A stretch of 64,000 bases of DNA, taken from contig NZ_FQZQ01000020.1 of the NCBI RefSeq assembly GCF_900142085.1, positions 1 through 64,000 of the forward strand, written 5' to 3'. Every line of letters starts with the position of its first letter. Within the stretch, counting starts at the first letter, position 1. Under the pieces are notes generated by a model. That model made no database searches. It worked only from the letters and a program-made list of their open reading frames with translations, and was not told where the DNA came from. This stretch comes from Shimia gijangensis (GTDB lineage Bacteria; Pseudomonadota; Alphaproteobacteria; Rhodobacterales; Rhodobacteraceae). The position numbers and the translations under genes are program-made. This document shows positions 52,511-63,551 of the stretch, in pieces.

Positions 52511-55500
52511 TTATCCCTGCAACGACCGTACTTCGATCTCACCTTCTTCACGCGCTTTCATCGCACGAGCGGCGGCATGGCTGGCGGCGGCAGTGGTGAA
52601 ATAAGGGATCTTGTCCATCAACGCGACCGAGCGGATTTCGCGGCTGTCGTTTACGGCCTGTGCCCCTTCGGTGGTGTTCATCACCAAAGAGATATCTCCG
52701 TTTTTCAAACGGTCCACGATGTTCGGGCGTCCCTCATAGACCTTGTTCACACGCTCGCAGGCGACACCTTTTTCGGTCAACCACGTGGCCGTGCCCATGG
52801 TGGCCACGATGCTAAAGCCCAGTTCGATCAGGATATTGGCTGCTTCGACCATCTGTTCAGTCTTGTCGGCGTCCTTGATCGACACGAAAGCTTTGCCTGT
52901 CGTGGGCAGGATCATCCCTGCGCCCAACTGTGCCTTGAGGAAGGCGCGCGCGAACGAGCGGTCCCAACCCATGACTTCTCCGGTCGATCGCATTTCAGGG
53001 CCCAGAATGGTGTCCACACCGGGGAAGCGGTCGAATGGCATGACCGCTTCCTTGACCGAGAACCACGGCATAATTGGATCTGCGAGCGTCATCTGGTCTG
53101 CGATTGGTTGCGGTGTTGAAATGTCGGCACCTTCTTCATAGGGCGCGCGCGCGGGGAAGTTTGTCAATGGCTCACCGGCCATCAGACGGGCCGCGATAGC
53201 GGCAATGGCCGAGTCCGTGGCTTTGGCGACAAATGGCACGGTCCGCGAGGCGCGTGGGTTCACCTCAATCAGGTAAATCTCGTCGTCCTTGATCGCGAAT
53301 TGTACGTTCATGAGGCCGACCACGTTCAGCGCCAGCGCCAATGAGACTGACTGCGCCTTGATGCGATCAATCATGTCTGCGCTCAGCGAGTAGGGTGGTA
53401 ACGAACAGGCGCTGTCGCCCGAGTGTACTCCCGCCTCTTCGATATGCTGCATGATGCCCGCGATATGCACGTTCTTGCCATCGCAAAGCGCATCCACGTC
53501 CAGCTCAACCGCGCCGGACAGGTAGCTGTCCAAGAGAACGGGGCTGTCACCAGAGACCACCACGGCCTCGGCGATATAGCGTTCCAGCTGTGCCATGTCG
53601 CGCACGATTTCCATCGCGCGACCACCCAGAACATAGGACGGGCGGATGACCAGAGGGAAGCCAATATCAGATGCAATTTCAAGAGCTTGCGTGTCGGTGG
53701 AGGCGATGCCGTTCAGGGGTTGTTTCAGGTTCAGCTCATTCACCAGCGCCTGGAACCGCTCGCGGTCTTCGGCCAGATCAATCGCGTCCGGTGTGGTGCC
53801 AAGGATCGGAATGCCCTCAGCTTCAAGCGAGTTAGCCAACTTCAGCGGGGTTTGCCCACCGAATTGTACGATCACGCCGTGAAGGGTACCGTTTTCTTGC
53901 TCAACCCGGAGAATTTCCATCACGTGCTCGAACGTCAGCGGTTCAAAATACAAGCGATCCGAGGTGTCATAGTCTGTTGAAACTGTTTCGGGGTTACAGT
54001 TGACCATGATGGTTTCGTAACCCGCGTCCGTCAGCGCATAGCAGGCGTGGCAGCAGCAATAGTCAAACTCGATCCCCTGACCAATCCGGTTTGGACCGCC
54101 GCCTAAGATAACGACCTTTTTCTTGTCACTTGGGCGGGCCTCGCATTCGACGTCGCCCATCATCGGGGCTTCGTAGGTCGAATACATGTAAGGTGTTTGC
54201 GCTTCGAACTCGGCCGCACAGGTGTCGATGCGTTTGAAAACTGCGGTGACGCCGGCGTTCACGCGCTTGTTGCGAATGTCACGTTCGCTGTAGCCGGTCA
54301 GAATGGCCAGTCGGGCATCGGTAAAGCCCATCATCTTCAGCTTGCGAAGACCACGTTCATCTGATGGTAGGCCGTTTTCACGCACATAAGCTTCTGTGTC
54401 GACAATCTCGCGGATTCGATCCAGGAACCACGGGTCAAACATGGTGGTGTGGTGGATTTCTTCATTGGTCAGACCATGACGCATGGCTTGCGCAATAGTG
54501 CGCATCCGGTCTGGGGTTGTCTGACTGATGGCCTTGATCACGGCGGCTTTGCCTGGTGCGCCTTCGATCTCGATCTCGTCAAATCCAGTCAGGCCTGATT
54601 CCATCGATGCCAGCGCTTTTTGCAAGCTCTCATGGATGGTCCGACCAATGGACATGGCCTCGCCCACGGATTTCATCGCCGTGGTCAGATAGGGTTCCGA
54701 TCCAGGGAATTTTTCAAAGGCAAATTTCGGAATTTTGGTGACCACATAGTCGATTGTTGGCTCGAAAGATGCCGGTGTCACCTTGGTGATGTCATTATCC
54801 AACTCGTCGAGCGTAAAGCCCACGGCCAGTTTTGCAGCGATCTTGGCAATAGGGAACCCTGTGGCCTTAGAAGCCAGCGCGGACGAGCGTGACACCCGTG
54901 GGTTCATCTCGATCACCACCATGCGACCGTCCGCTGGATTCACAGCCCACTGCACGTTCGATCCACCAGTTTCCACGCCAATCTCGCGCAGAACCGCGAT
55001 CGAATGGTTACGCATAATCTGGTATTCTTTGTCGGTCAGAGTCAGGGCAGGGGCCACAGTGATTGAATCGCCTGTGTGCACGCCCATGGGATCAACGTTT
55101 TCGATGGAACAGACGATAATGGCGTTGTCCGCTTTGTCGCGCACCACTTCCATTTCGAATTCTTTCCAGCCCAACAGGCTTTCATCGACGAGGATTTGGT
55201 TCACAGGACTGGCATCCATCCCGGTGCGGCAGAAGTGCATGTAATCTTCGCGGTTATAGGCGACACCGCCCCCGGTGCCTCCCATGGTGAACGCTGGGCG
55301 GATGATCGCGGGCAGGCCAATGTCTTCCAACTCTTCCAGCGCCAGACGCACACCTTCTTCAAGGTCATCTTCGCCGTTGTCTTTTTTCGGCGCGGTCACA
55401 ATCGCCGCCCGTGGGTTTTCGATACCAAGACGGTCCATGGCTTCGCGGAACAGTTTGCGGTCTTCGGCCATCTCAATGGCTTTGCGGTCCGCGCCAATCA

Positions 55501-55843
55501 TTTCCACGCCGAACTTTTCAAGGACGCCCATTTCCTCAAGTGCGAGCGACGTGTTCAATCCCGTCTGACCGCCCATAGTTGGTAACAGCGCATCGGGGCG
55601 TTCTTTCTCGATGATCTTAGCAACCACATCAGGAGTGATCGGTTCGATGTAGGTTGCGTCCGCCAGGCCGGGGTCTGTCATGATCGTTGCCGGGTTCGAG
55701 TTTACCAAAACCACGCGGTAGCCTTCTTCGCGAAGTGCTTTACAGGCTTGCGCGCCGGAATAGTCGAACTCGCAGGCCTGACCAATAACAATGGGGCCAG
55801 CCCCGATAATCATGATAGATTGGATGTCGGTTCTTTTGGGCAT
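52511..55843 (-). CDS. carB: Carbamoyl-phosphate synthase large subunit
   Basis: Full-length 1110 residues. Two ATP-grasp halves are seen: [20 protein letters not shown] and [14 protein letters not shown] in the first, [20 protein letters not shown] and [13 protein letters not shown] in the second. A methylglyoxal-synthase-like allosteric domain ends the protein. It forms carbamoyl phosphate for arginine and pyrimidine synthesis with CarA, which is not in the window. Conserved chromosome gene. Confidence 0.98.
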   Translation of the reverse strand: MPKRTDIQSIMIIGAGPIVIGQACEFDYSGAQACKALREEGYRVVLVNSNPATIMTDPGLADATYIEPITPDVVAKIIEKERPDALLPTMGGQTGLNTSLALEEMGVLEKFGVEMIGADRKAIEMAEDRKLFREAMDRLGIENPRAAIVTAPKKDNGEDDLEEGVRLALEELEDIGLPAIIRPAFTMGGTGGGVAYNREDYMHFCRTGMDASPVNQILVDESLLGWKEFEMEVVRDKADNAIIVCSIENVDPMGVHTGDSITVAPALTLTDKEYQIMRNHSIAVLREIGVETGGSNVQWAVNPADGRMVVIEMNPRVSRSSALASKATGFPIAKIAAKLAVGFTLDELDNDITKVTPASFEPTIDYVVTKIPKFAFEKFPGSEPYLTTAMKSVGEAMSIGRTIHESLQKALASMESGLTGFDEIEIEGAPGKAAVIKAISQTTPDRMRTIAQAMRHGLTNEEIHHTTMFDPWFLDRIREIVDTEAYVRENGLPSDERGLRKLKMMGFTDARLAILTGYSERDIRNKRVNAGVTAVFKRIDTCAAEFEAQTPYMYSTYEAPMMGDVECEARPSDKKKVVILGGGPNRIGQGIEFDYCCCHACYALTDAGYETIMVNCNPETVSTDYDTSDRLYFEPLTFEHVMEILRVEQENGTLHGVIVQFGGQTPLKLANSLEAEGIPILGTTPDAIDLAEDRERFQALVNELNLKQPLNGIASTDTQALEIASDIGFPLVIRPSYVLGGRAMEIVRDMAQLERYIAEAVVVSGDSPVLLDSYLSGAVELDVDALCDGKNVHIAGIMQHIEEAGVHSGDSACSLPPYSLSADMIDRIKAQSVSLALALNVVGLMNVQFAIKDDEIYLIEVNPRASRTVPFVAKATDSAIAAIAARLMAGEPLTNFPARAPYEEGADISTPQPIADQMTLADPIMPWFSVKEAVMPFDRFPGVDTILGPEMRSTGEVMGWDRSFARAFLKAQLGAGMILPTTGKAFVSIKDADKTEQMVEAANILIELGFSIVATMGTATWLTEKGVACERVNKVYEGRPNIVDRLKNGDISLVMNTTEGAQAVNDSREIRSVALMDKIPYFTTAAASHAAARAMKAREEGEIEVRSLQG

Positions 55844-56035
55844 GGCAGACCTCGGGTGTTGGGGCGAGCCGCATCAGCAGAGGAGTCGCCCGAAATCGCA
55901 AATTGTCGTGGGTTATAACTATCGCGGGGCAAGGTGCAAGGGGGATCGGTTAGATGACACAAATTGCCGCTTTCCAATCTGTTTTTTCTCGGTTTGGAGG
56001 CTATATCGGGCGCAGCGTGGCGCAAGGAGGCTGTT

Positions 56036-57160
56036 TTGGAGATTCGTTTTGATCGCGGACCGGACGGAGGTGCGACGCAATTTCGCGCCGCGCTTCGTCT
56101 GATCGTGGCTGAAACGTTGTCTGACGTGCCTTCCGCGCTGTCCGCATTGGATCAGGCCCGCGCTGATGGGTTCTGGCTGGCCGGATATGCTTCTTATGAA
56201 CTTGGGTTTGCGTTCGAGGCACGCCTGCAGCATCGTCTGCCTGAGGCCGCAGGTCTACCGTTGATGTGCTTTGGTGTATTTGAGGGTCCCGAGGCCGCGC
56301 AAGCCTTGCCAGACGCGACTTTTGATCTTGGTATGTTTGTACCCCGATGGGATGCGACCCGTTATTCTCAGGCTTTTGCCCAAGTACATTCCCTGATTGG
56401 GGCAGGGGATATCTATCAGGCGAACCTGACATTCCCGATGGATGCGTCGTTTTCTGGCGACCCTGCGGCCCTTTACGCGGCCTTGTCTGAGCGCCAGCCT
56501 GTCGGTCATGGTGTTATGGTCTGCCAGAATGACCTGCCCACGATGCTGAGTCGCTCGCCCGAGTTGTTCTTTCGCACCAGTGCCGATGGCCGGATCGAAA
56601 CGCGTCCGATGAAAGGCACGCAACCCCGCGCCGATGATCCCGTCGAGGATGCACGTCGCAAGCAATGGCTGTCGCAAGACGAAAAGAACCGTGCTGAAAA
56701 CCTGATGATCGTCGACCTTTTGCGCAACGACATTTCCCGCGTCGCCAAACCCGGCAGCGTGCATGTGCCCGAACTGTTCAAAGTCGAAACATATGCCACC
56801 GTGCACCAGATGGTCTCACTGGTAGCGGCTGAGTTGCAGGACCACACCGGCCTTAGCGACATTTTTCGGGCGTTGTTCCCCTGTGGCTCGATCACCGGCG
56901 CGCCCAAACTGCGTGCTATGGAAATCCTGCACGATCTGGAACCTTGGGCGCGTGACATCTATTGTGGCACCATCGGTTGGGCTGCCCCTGATGGATCATC
57001 CGAATTTAACGTGGCGATCCGAACGCTGATGCTCGAAGGTGTTTCCGCCACGCTGAATGTGGGTGGCGGTGTCGTCTGGGACAGCACAGCCTCATCGGAA
57101 TACGAGGAAGCACTATGGAAAGCTCGTTTCGCGGCCCAATCCCTGCCGGAACCCGCCTGA
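56036..57160 (+). CDS. pabB: Aminodeoxychorismate synthase component I
   Basis: 374 residues. The chorismate-binding core reads GAGDIYQANLTFPMDASF, ETRPMKGTQPR, RAENLMIVDLLRNDISR and FPCGSITGAPKLRAMEIL, typical of PabB. It makes 4-amino-4-deoxychorismate for folate. The start is a TTG at 56036 with AAGGAGG 5 bases upstream; the open frame extends back to 55964 without ribosome support. It overlaps the downstream lyase gene by 46 bases. Confidence 0.9.
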   Translation: MEIRFDRGPDGGATQFRAALRLIVAETLSDVPSALSALDQARADGFWLAGYASYELGFAFEARLQHRLPEAAGLPLMCFGVFEGPEAAQALPDATFDLGMFVPRWDATRYSQAFAQVHSLIGAGDIYQANLTFPMDASFSGDPAALYAALSERQPVGHGVMVCQNDLPTMLSRSPELFFRTSADGRIETRPMKGTQPRADDPVEDARRKQWLSQDEKNRAENLMIVDLLRNDISRVAKPGSVHVPELFKVETYATVHQMVSLVAAELQDHTGLSDIFRALFPCGSITGAPKLRAMEILHDLEPWARDIYCGTIGWAAPDGSSEFNVAIRTLMLEGVSATLNVGGGVVWDSTASSEYEEALWKARFAAQSLPEPA

Positions 57161-57756
57161 TTGAAACCTTTGGCTGGTCGCCGGACGATGGATTTGCCCG
57201 ACTTGATCGGCATCTCGCACGCATGGCTCGGTCTGCAGACAAACTGGGCTTTGACTTTGATGCGACCACCTCGCGGCGTGCGATCCAAGTTTCGGGCGAA
57301 GCTCCTTTACGCTGCCGCCTGTCTCTGGGCAAAGACGGATTTGATTTCACGACCGCCCCAATGGAACCTGTCACCGGGGTTTGGACGCTTTGCATCGCGG
57401 CTGATCGCCTTGTTGCTGAAGACCCATGGCTGGCCCATAAGACAACCCAGCGCGCGATTTATGACCGAACCCGCGCAGCTTTGCCCGATGGCATCGACGA
57501 GGTTATCTTTCTGAACAACCACGACGATGTCTGCGAGGGCACCATCACCAATCTGTTTGTGACACTGGAAAACGGAGACATGCTTACTCCGCCTCTCGCC
57601 AGCGGTGTGCTTCCAGGTATCCTGCGTGAAATCCTGATTGAAAACGGCACTGCCCGCGAAGCTGTGATCGACCTTGCCTTGCTCCGCGCCGTAAAAACCT
57701 TACATGTCGGAAATTCCTTGCGTGGTCTGATCCCTGCGCGCTTGATCGAAAGCTAA
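57115..57756 (+). CDS. Class IV aminotransferase (4-amino-4-deoxychorismate lyase, PabC-type)
   Basis: 213 residues; PLP lysine in HKTTQRAIYDRTR, and EVIFLNNHDDVCEGTITNLF matches class IV fold enzymes. Next to pabB it most likely splits aminodeoxychorismate into p-aminobenzoate and pyruvate. It is shorter than many PabC proteins. The 46-base overlap with pabB shows coupled translation. Confidence 0.85.
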   Translation: MESSFRGPIPAGTRLIETFGWSPDDGFARLDRHLARMARSADKLGFDFDATTSRRAIQVSGEAPLRCRLSLGKDGFDFTTAPMEPVTGVWTLCIAADRLVAEDPWLAHKTTQRAIYDRTRAALPDGIDEVIFLNNHDDVCEGTITNLFVTLENGDMLTPPLASGVLPGILREILIENGTAREAVIDLALLRAVKTLHVGNSLRGLIPARLIES

Positions 57757-57758
57757 CC

Positions 57759-58424
57759 ATGCCGCTTCAAAAAATCGTTGCTCCGGCCTCATCCACGAGA
57801 CTGTGGAGTGAATTCTTGCTTTTCTTTGTCGGAGCGCCCCTGGCAATTGCGGCTTTCTTGCCAGCGACCGTGATGTTCTCCGCCCTTTTCGCTTTGACTG
57901 CGATAGGATTGATTTTGTTGCATGCGACAGATGGATTCCACTGGCGTGATCTGCGTTATGGCTGGCGTAAAATCAACTGGTGGATGGTGTTAAAATTCAC
58001 GGCGATGATGTTGGCGCTGTGTCTTGTCGTGATCCTGATTTTTGCTCCAGATCAGATGTTCAACATCCTCAAACGTGACCCTCGTCTGATGTTGATGATC
58101 TTTACGCTCTATCCGCTGGTCTCCGCTTTGCCGCAAGAGATCGTATTTCGCCCTCTGTTCTTTCGCCGTTACGGGGAAATTTTACCCAGCGGGCAGGCAG
58201 CACTGGTTTTGAATGCCGCAATTTTTTCCATGGCGCATTTAATGTACTGGAGCTGGATCGTCGCAGCGATGACCTTTGCGGGCGGTCTGGTGTTTGCCTG
58301 GGCCTATGAAAAACAACAGAACTTCCCGCTGGCGGTCGTCCTGCATGGCATCGCCGGAAACCTGATCTTTTTGGCCGGTTTGGGCATCTATTTCTATTCC
58401 GGCAACGTCACACGCCCTTTTTAG
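57759..58424 (+). CDS. CPBP-family intramembrane protease-like protein
   Basis: 221 residues with about seven membrane segments. Motif 1 is PQEIVFRPLFFRRYG, where the first Glu of the usual EExxxR is Gln; motif 2 is FSMAHL, motif 3 VVLHGIAGN. The family (Abi/CAAX) are glutamate-type proteases; the change suggests altered activity. It follows the folate genes by 2 bases after the stop, so it shares their message, but the link is not obvious. Confidence 0.8.
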   Translation: MPLQKIVAPASSTRLWSEFLLFFVGAPLAIAAFLPATVMFSALFALTAIGLILLHATDGFHWRDLRYGWRKINWWMVLKFTAMMLALCLVVILIFAPDQMFNILKRDPRLMLMIFTLYPLVSALPQEIVFRPLFFRRYGEILPSGQAALVLNAAIFSMAHLMYWSWIVAAMTFAGGLVFAWAYEKQQNFPLAVVLHGIAGNLIFLAGLGIYFYSGNVTRPF

Positions 58425-58523
58425 GTCCAATCAGGCCTAAACCGACCCAAGTTCCCTTGACTTTGCCCGCTACAAAAGGTGTATCGGCGCGACTTTACTC
58501 TTCACCCGTCCGAGGGAGCAACC

Positions 58524-60374
58524 ATGCACGCCTTTCGCAGCCACACTTGCGCAGAACTGAACAAATCCAACGTCGGCGACACCGTGCGCCTTTCGGGCTG
58601 GGTCCACCGCGTCCGTGACCACGGCGGCATCCTGTTCATCGATCTTCGCGACCACTACGGCATGACCCAAGTGCTGTGCGACCCCGATAGCCCGGTTTTC
58701 GCCGAGATGGAAAAGGTCCGCTCTGAATGGTGCATTCGCATCGACGGCAACGTCAAGGCGCGTGACGAAGATCTCGTGAATAGCAAAATTCCAACCGGCG
58801 AAGTCGAAGTCTTCGTGCGTGATCTCGAAGTGCTGGGTGCCGCGGACGAGCTGCCGCTGATGGTGTTCGGCGATCAGGAATACCCTGAAGAAACCCGTCT
58901 GAAATACCGCTTTCTCGATCTGCGTCGCGAGGTGATGCAAGGCAATATGAAACTGCGCTCGGACGTTGTGATGTCGATGCGCAAACGCATGTGGGATCTG
59001 GATTTTCGCGAGTATCAGACGCCGATCATCACAGCGTCTTCGCCTGAAGGTGCGCGCGATTTCCTCGTGCCTTCGCGATTGCACCCGGGCAAGTTCTACG
59101 CCCTGCCGCAGGCCCCTCAGCAGTTCAAACAGCTGATGATGGTCGCGGGTTTTGACAAATACTTCCAGATCGCGCCGTGCTTCCGCGACGAAGATCCACG
59201 CGCCGACCGTTCGCCCACCGATTTCTACCAACTCGACCTCGAGATGTCCTTTGTCACCCAGCAGGACGTGTTCGACACGATCCAGCCGGTCCTGCAAGGC
59301 GTGTTCGAAGAGTTTGGAGGCGGTCGTAAAGTCGATACTAACTGGGCGCAGATTTCCTATGCGGATTCCGCCAAATGGTACGGCACGGACAAGCCCGACC
59401 TGCGCAACCCGATCAAGATGCAGGTTGTCTCCGAGCATTTCGCAGGCTCCGGCTTTGCCATCTTCGCCAAATTGCTGGAACAGGAAGGCACCGAAGTGCG
59501 CGCCATTCCCGCCCCAACTGGTGGGGGTCGCAAATTCTGCGACCGCATGAACAAATTCGCTCAAGAGCAAGGTCTGCCCGGCATGGGCTATATCTTCTGG
59601 CGCGATAAAACTGCGGATTCCGTGGCGCAAGAACTGGGCATCAAAGTCAAAGAAGCCCAAGCCATGCTGAAATCCGGCGAAGTCGAAGGTGGCATGGAAG
59701 CGGCTGGTCCTCTGGCCAAAAATATTGGCCCCGAGCGCACCGAAGCCATCCGTCAACAACTGGGTCTGGGTGTTGGTGATGCCGCCTTCTTCCTTGGCGG
59801 CAAACCCAAAGCGTTCGAAGGCGTTGCAGGCCGTGCCCGCGACGTGATCGGCAAAGAACTCAAACTGATCGACGAAGACCGTTTTGCATTCGCTTGGATC
59901 GTCGACTTCCCGATCTTTGAAATGGATGACGAAACCGGCAAGCTGGACTTTGATCACAACCCATTCTCAATGCCTCAGGGCGGCATGGAGGCGCTGAATG
60001 GCGACCCATTGGCCGTGCGCGGTTGGCAGTATGACTTGGCTTGTAACGGCTATGAGTTGGTGTCCGGCGCGATCCGCAACCACCAGCCCGAGATCATGTT
60101 CAAAGCCTTTGAACTGGCTGGTTACGGCGAAGACGAAGTTCGCAAGCGCTTTGGCGGTATGGTCAACGCGTTCAAATACGGTGCGCCGCCCCACGGTGGC
60201 TGTGCCGCAGGCGTTGACCGTATTGTGATGCTTCTGGCCGATCAGCAGAACCTGCGCGAAGTGGTCATGTTCCCAATGAGCCAACGTGCCGAAGACCTGA
60301 TGATGAACGCGCCTTCCGATCCGATGTCGGATCAATTGATGGAGCTGGGTCTGCGGGTGATTCCACAGGACTAG
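58524..60374 (+). CDS. aspS: Aspartyl-tRNA synthetase
   Basis: 616 residues. N-terminal OB fold ([20 protein letters not shown]), class II motif 2 [19 protein letters not shown] and motif 3 [17 protein letters not shown], plus the bacterial GAD insertion. It charges tRNA-Asp, and in many alphaproteobacteria tRNA-Asn as well. The ATG at 58524 has GGGAG 7 bases upstream; the longer open frame to 58479 is rejected. Confidence 0.98.
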   Translation: MHAFRSHTCAELNKSNVGDTVRLSGWVHRVRDHGGILFIDLRDHYGMTQVLCDPDSPVFAEMEKVRSEWCIRIDGNVKARDEDLVNSKIPTGEVEVFVRDLEVLGAADELPLMVFGDQEYPEETRLKYRFLDLRREVMQGNMKLRSDVVMSMRKRMWDLDFREYQTPIITASSPEGARDFLVPSRLHPGKFYALPQAPQQFKQLMMVAGFDKYFQIAPCFRDEDPRADRSPTDFYQLDLEMSFVTQQDVFDTIQPVLQGVFEEFGGGRKVDTNWAQISYADSAKWYGTDKPDLRNPIKMQVVSEHFAGSGFAIFAKLLEQEGTEVRAIPAPTGGGRKFCDRMNKFAQEQGLPGMGYIFWRDKTADSVAQELGIKVKEAQAMLKSGEVEGGMEAAGPLAKNIGPERTEAIRQQLGLGVGDAAFFLGGKPKAFEGVAGRARDVIGKELKLIDEDRFAFAWIVDFPIFEMDDETGKLDFDHNPFSMPQGGMEALNGDPLAVRGWQYDLACNGYELVSGAIRNHQPEIMFKAFELAGYGEDEVRKRFGGMVNAFKYGAPPHGGCAAGVDRIVMLLADQQNLREVVMFPMSQRAEDLMMNAPSDPMSDQLMELGLRVIPQD

Positions 60375-60394
60375 CCTGTCAAACATTTCATCAC

Positions 60395-60420
60395 AAAGGC
60401 CGCCTTTTCGGGCGGCCTTT
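60395..60420 (+). terminator. Intrinsic terminator of aspS
   Basis: Perfect 10-pair stem AAAGGCCGCC/GGCGGCCTTT with a 6-base loop followed by a short T stretch, 20 bases after the aspS stop. Confidence 0.9.
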
Positions 60421-60505
60421 TCATTTGCGAACCGCTGTGAATTCAGGGGCTTGGCGGATGCAGGCCTTTGTGCAAATCTAATGGCACAGCGACAGGAGCC
60501 TTGAA

Positions 60506-61222
60506 ATGACTGATCCCCGCCCTCTTGGGCCAGTGCTCGAAAACTGGAGCCCGCCGCCAGCGCCTTCTGGTGAGGTCCTTGAAGGGGCATATGCACGGCT
60601 TGAACCACTGAGCGCCGAGAAGCACGCAGCCTTGTTGTTTCGCGCTTATGAAAGTCATGATGCGGTGTGGGATTACATGCCTTATGGTCCGTTTCATTCT
60701 GCAGCGGCCTATCATCGCTGGGTCAAAAGCGTGGCCGGGCAGGGTGATCCGTTTTTTTATGCGATCCAAGACAAAGCAACCGGGGCTTGGGGCGGCGTGG
60801 CCTCATATTTGCGCATAAGACCAGACGCAGGGTCCATCGAGATTGGCCACATCAACCTATCGCCTCACTTGCAGGGCACTCGGGCGTCTACCGAAGCCTT
60901 CGTACTGATGATGAAATGGGCCTTCCAAGCCGGGTATCGCCGGTTTGAGTGGAAATGCGATGCATTGAACAAGCCGTCCCGCCGCGCCGCTCAACGCCTT
61001 GGCCTTAGCTTTGAAGGTGTGTTCCGTCAGCACGTGGTGGTTAAGGGGCGTAACCGGGATACAGCCTGGTTTGCAGCCATAGATAAGGACTGGCCGTCAT
61101 TGTCGGCCGCGTATGATGTGTGGCTGTCCGCCAATAACTTTACCGCCGATGGGCAACAATCAGAGCGTTTGGGCGATCTTACTCAACTTGCCCGAACCTC
61201 GGATGACCCAGCTCTGTCCTGA
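60506..61222 (+). CDS. GNAT-family N-acetyltransferase (RimJ/RimL type)
   Basis: 238 residues. The acetyl-CoA-binding region GHINLSPHLQGTRASTEAFVL and the late RRFEWKCDALNKPSRRAAQRLGLSFEGVFRQH are typical of RimJ/RimL-like acetyltransferases. Likely modifies a small molecule or protein N-terminus; substrate unknown. Stand-alone between aspS and a minus-strand response regulator. Confidence 0.88.
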   Translation: MTDPRPLGPVLENWSPPPAPSGEVLEGAYARLEPLSAEKHAALLFRAYESHDAVWDYMPYGPFHSAAAYHRWVKSVAGQGDPFFYAIQDKATGAWGGVASYLRIRPDAGSIEIGHINLSPHLQGTRASTEAFVLMMKWAFQAGYRRFEWKCDALNKPSRRAAQRLGLSFEGVFRQHVVVKGRNRDTAWFAAIDKDWPSLSAAYDVWLSANNFTADGQQSERLGDLTQLARTSDDPALS

Positions 61223-61226
61223 CCGA

Positions 61227-61943
61227 CTAAATAGCAACTTCCTGCGCAATTCGGTCTTTCAAAAGACGATCCAGCGTTGAGACATCTGTGTGCAATGAGT
61301 TGCTGAAACCATTTTTTCCACTGATCGCTTCAGCGGCGCGCGCCAGGGGGCGATCACCCGCACTACGCGCGATGCCACTTAGGAATTGACCGACATAGGC
61401 GATCTCTCTGGCTTTGACACCTTTAGACAAAGAAGCGGCGGCGTGGCAGAGATCATCGCGATACGCCACGCGATCAGGGTGCACCACCTCTGCCGGAACC
61501 GAACGAGGACCTTCGGGCTGTCTGTCTGCGGGTAATCTGGACAGGATCGCCTCTTGGAAAACGCCTAGGCTGGCGAGAGGTTTGGGCAGAAAACCATCGG
61601 CCCCGGCATCCATTGCGTCAGCTTCAACAGCGGTTTCACCAGATATGGCAAGCACCACACCCACACGAGGCTGAGCAAGAGCAAGTTCAGCGATCAGGTC
61701 AGCCCCGGAACCATCTGGCAACCCCATATCCACGATCACGACAGAAGGGCGGTAGGTTTGAAGATGCTTTCTAGCAGAGCCCAAACAATCGGCCCGCCGA
61801 ATGCGGGCCCCACTGCGCAGACATAAAAGGCGAATGGCATCACAGGCATATCGGCTATCTTCGACAACCAAAACGGTAAGTCCCAGAAGGGGGCGACGGG
61901 CAGTGGGTTGGGTGTGGGCAGTCAGAAGGGAAAAGTCATCCAT
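61227..61943 (-). CDS. Response regulator with REC domain
   Basis: 238 residues. The receiver domain spans ~22-140: TVLVVEDSRYACDAI (acid pocket), the phosphorylated Asp in VVIVDMGLPDG, Thr/Ser in LAISGET and Lys in FLPKPL. The C-terminal ~90 residues are helical and hold no recognised DNA-binding domain, so output may be protein contact. The cognate kinase is not adjacent. Confidence 0.85.
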   Translation of the reverse strand: MDDFSLLTAHTQPTARRPLLGLTVLVVEDSRYACDAIRLLCLRSGARIRRADCLGSARKHLQTYRPSVVIVDMGLPDGSGADLIAELALAQPRVGVVLAISGETAVEADAMDAGADGFLPKPLASLGVFQEAILSRLPADRQPEGPRSVPAEVVHPDRVAYRDDLCHAAASLSKGVKAREIAYVGQFLSGIARSAGDRPLARAAEAISGKNGFSNSLHTDVSTLDRLLKDRIAQEVAI

Positions 61944-62110
61944 GTCATTGTCCTTGGCAGCATTTAGGACAAAGTTAGAACAGGGTTGGTTAATACACCG
62001 TTAACAACCCAATTCACAGGGCATCTCTCACGCGACGCCCTGTCGCTTGCAAGACTTGCGCGGCTTGCCCATAAGGTGGCCAAACGGAAATAAACCGAAA
62101 GGAACAGCCC

Positions 62111-62515
62111 ATGATCGGTCGTTTGAACCATGTTGCCATCGCAGTCCCCGACCTCGAAGCAGCCTCTGCCCAATACGCAAATGCGCTGGGCGCCAAAGTC
62201 GGCGCGCCGCAGGATGAACCCGATCACGGTGTGACCGTGGTGTTTATTGAATTGCCCAATACCAAGATTGAGTTGCTGTATCCCTTGGATGAAAACAGTC
62301 CGATCAATGGCTTTCTGGAAAAGAACCCTTCGGGCGGCATTCACCATGTCTGCTATGAAGTTGACGACATTTTGGCCGCGCGTGACCATCTGAAATCCAC
62401 CGGCGCGCGTGTTCTGGGCACGGGAGAGCCCAAAATTGGTGCCCATGGCAAACCTGTTTTGTTCCTGCACCCCAAAGACTTTAATGGCTGTTTGGTCGAA
62501 CTCGAACAAGTCTAA
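62111..62515 (+). CDS. mce: Methylmalonyl-CoA epimerase
   Basis: 134 residues of the glyoxalase/VOC fold. Metal ligands are seen at NHVAIAVPDL (His), VFIELPNTKIELL (Glu), GGIHHVCYEVDD (His) and GCLVELEQV (Glu). It interconverts (R)- and (S)-methylmalonyl-CoA in propionyl-CoA breakdown. SD AAAGGAA is about 6 bases before the ATG at 62111. Next gene in the same direction starts 78 bases on. Confidence 0.92.
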   Translation: MIGRLNHVAIAVPDLEAASAQYANALGAKVGAPQDEPDHGVTVVFIELPNTKIELLYPLDENSPINGFLEKNPSGGIHHVCYEVDDILAARDHLKSTGARVLGTGEPKIGAHGKPVLFLHPKDFNGCLVELEQV

Positions 62516-62593
62516 GATCGCTATCTAAATCAGTGCGGGTGGAGTATTCTCTGGCCGTGCTGTCCTTTTTGATGCCCCACAGGAGAAATCCCC

Positions 62594-62884
62594 ATGTCCA
62601 TCACATCGGCCATCGTGCTTTATGCCGTCCTGTGGTTCCTGACGTTCCTGATTATCATCCCGATCCGCCTGAAAACCCAAGGCGACGTGGGCGAAGTTTT
62701 CCCCGGCACACAACCCGGCGCGCCCGCACAGCATAACCTCAAAACCAAGGCCATCATTACATCCGTACTGGCCGCGGCTATGTGGGTACTTTTGTGGTGG
62801 ATCATCATGTTTGAGATTATCACCGTACGCGATTTTGACTGGATGAACCGCCTGCCGCCTGTAGCTGATGGAACAGATGGGTAA
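62594..62884 (+). CDS. DUF1467 family membrane protein
   Basis: 96 residues with two membrane helices. MSITSAIVLYAVLWFLTFLI and PIRLKTQGDVGEVFPGTQPG are the DUF1467 features. Widely conserved in alphaproteobacteria next to mce; function unknown. The 3' end overlaps the convergent EI24 gene by 65 bases. Confidence 0.9.
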   Translation: MSITSAIVLYAVLWFLTFLIIIPIRLKTQGDVGEVFPGTQPGAPAQHNLKTKAIITSVLAAAMWVLLWWIIMFEIITVRDFDWMNRLPPVADGTDG

Positions 62885-63551
62885 AGGTCGCAGCCCCAAG
62901 GATTGGCACCAGCAGGTTGACCAGCGGCACTGACAACGGCATCGCCATCAGGATGCCCGCCAGCCAGATCGTACCAATATGACGGCGACGTAGTTTTTTG
63001 GCGCCCTCGCGCCCCACCCGGCGCATTGCGGCCAGCTGAAAATACTCGCGCCCCAGGAGAAAGCCGTTCAGCCCCCAAAAGATGAACAGCGAGAACATCG
63101 GCAAAAAGGCGTAAACGATAAACGCCAACAGGTTGGCCACGATCAGCACACCCAGGAACGTCAGCGTATCCTTCAGAGCTTCGGAGAAGGGCACCGGCTC
63201 GACGGGGGGCAGATGCGGATAATGCCGGTCTTCCACGGCGCCCGCGACTTCATCGAGAAACATCGAGGTGATCGCCGAGGCCACCGGCACCATCAGGAAC
63301 ACCGACAGCACGATCATAAAGATAAAACTGGTGACGCTCAGCAGGTCCCCGATCCAGGTGATGTCCTCGAACACCGGGAAAAAGGCTTCTTCTCCAAAGA
63401 AAAAGTCGATCACCCACAGCAACCCGGCATATGCCCCGACCAAAAGCGCAAAGGTCAGCCCGACGCCAAGCATCAGAACGCGGCGAAACCGCGGATCACC
63501 AAGCTGCCCAATGGCCGAGAAAAACGATGTCAGGATTACTGCGATACCCAT
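62820..63551 (-). CDS. EI24 domain (CysZ-like) membrane protein
   Basis: 243 residues with four to five membrane segments and the block FWGLNGFLLGREYFQLAAMRR typical of the EI24/CysZ family. In E. coli CysZ transports sulfate; the role of this branch is not established. Antisense overlap with DUF1467 at its 3' end; its start overlaps the nitroreductase gene by 16 bases. Confidence 0.85.
   Translation of the reverse strand: MGIAVILTSFFSAIGQLGDPRFRRVLMLGVGLTFALLVGAYAGLLWVIDFFFGEEAFFPVFEDITWIGDLLSVTSFIFMIVLSVFLMVPVASAITSMFLDEVAGAVEDRHYPHLPPVEPVPFSEALKDTLTFLGVLIVANLLAFIVYAFLPMFSLFIFWGLNGFLLGREYFQLAAMRRVGREGAKKLRRRHIGTIWLAGILMAMPLSVPLVNLLVPILGAATFTHLFHQLQAAGGSSSQNRVR

Noticed and set aside
58470-59957. 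495-codon open frame on the minus strand
   Set aside because: Antisense to aspS; composition is that of a shadow frame.
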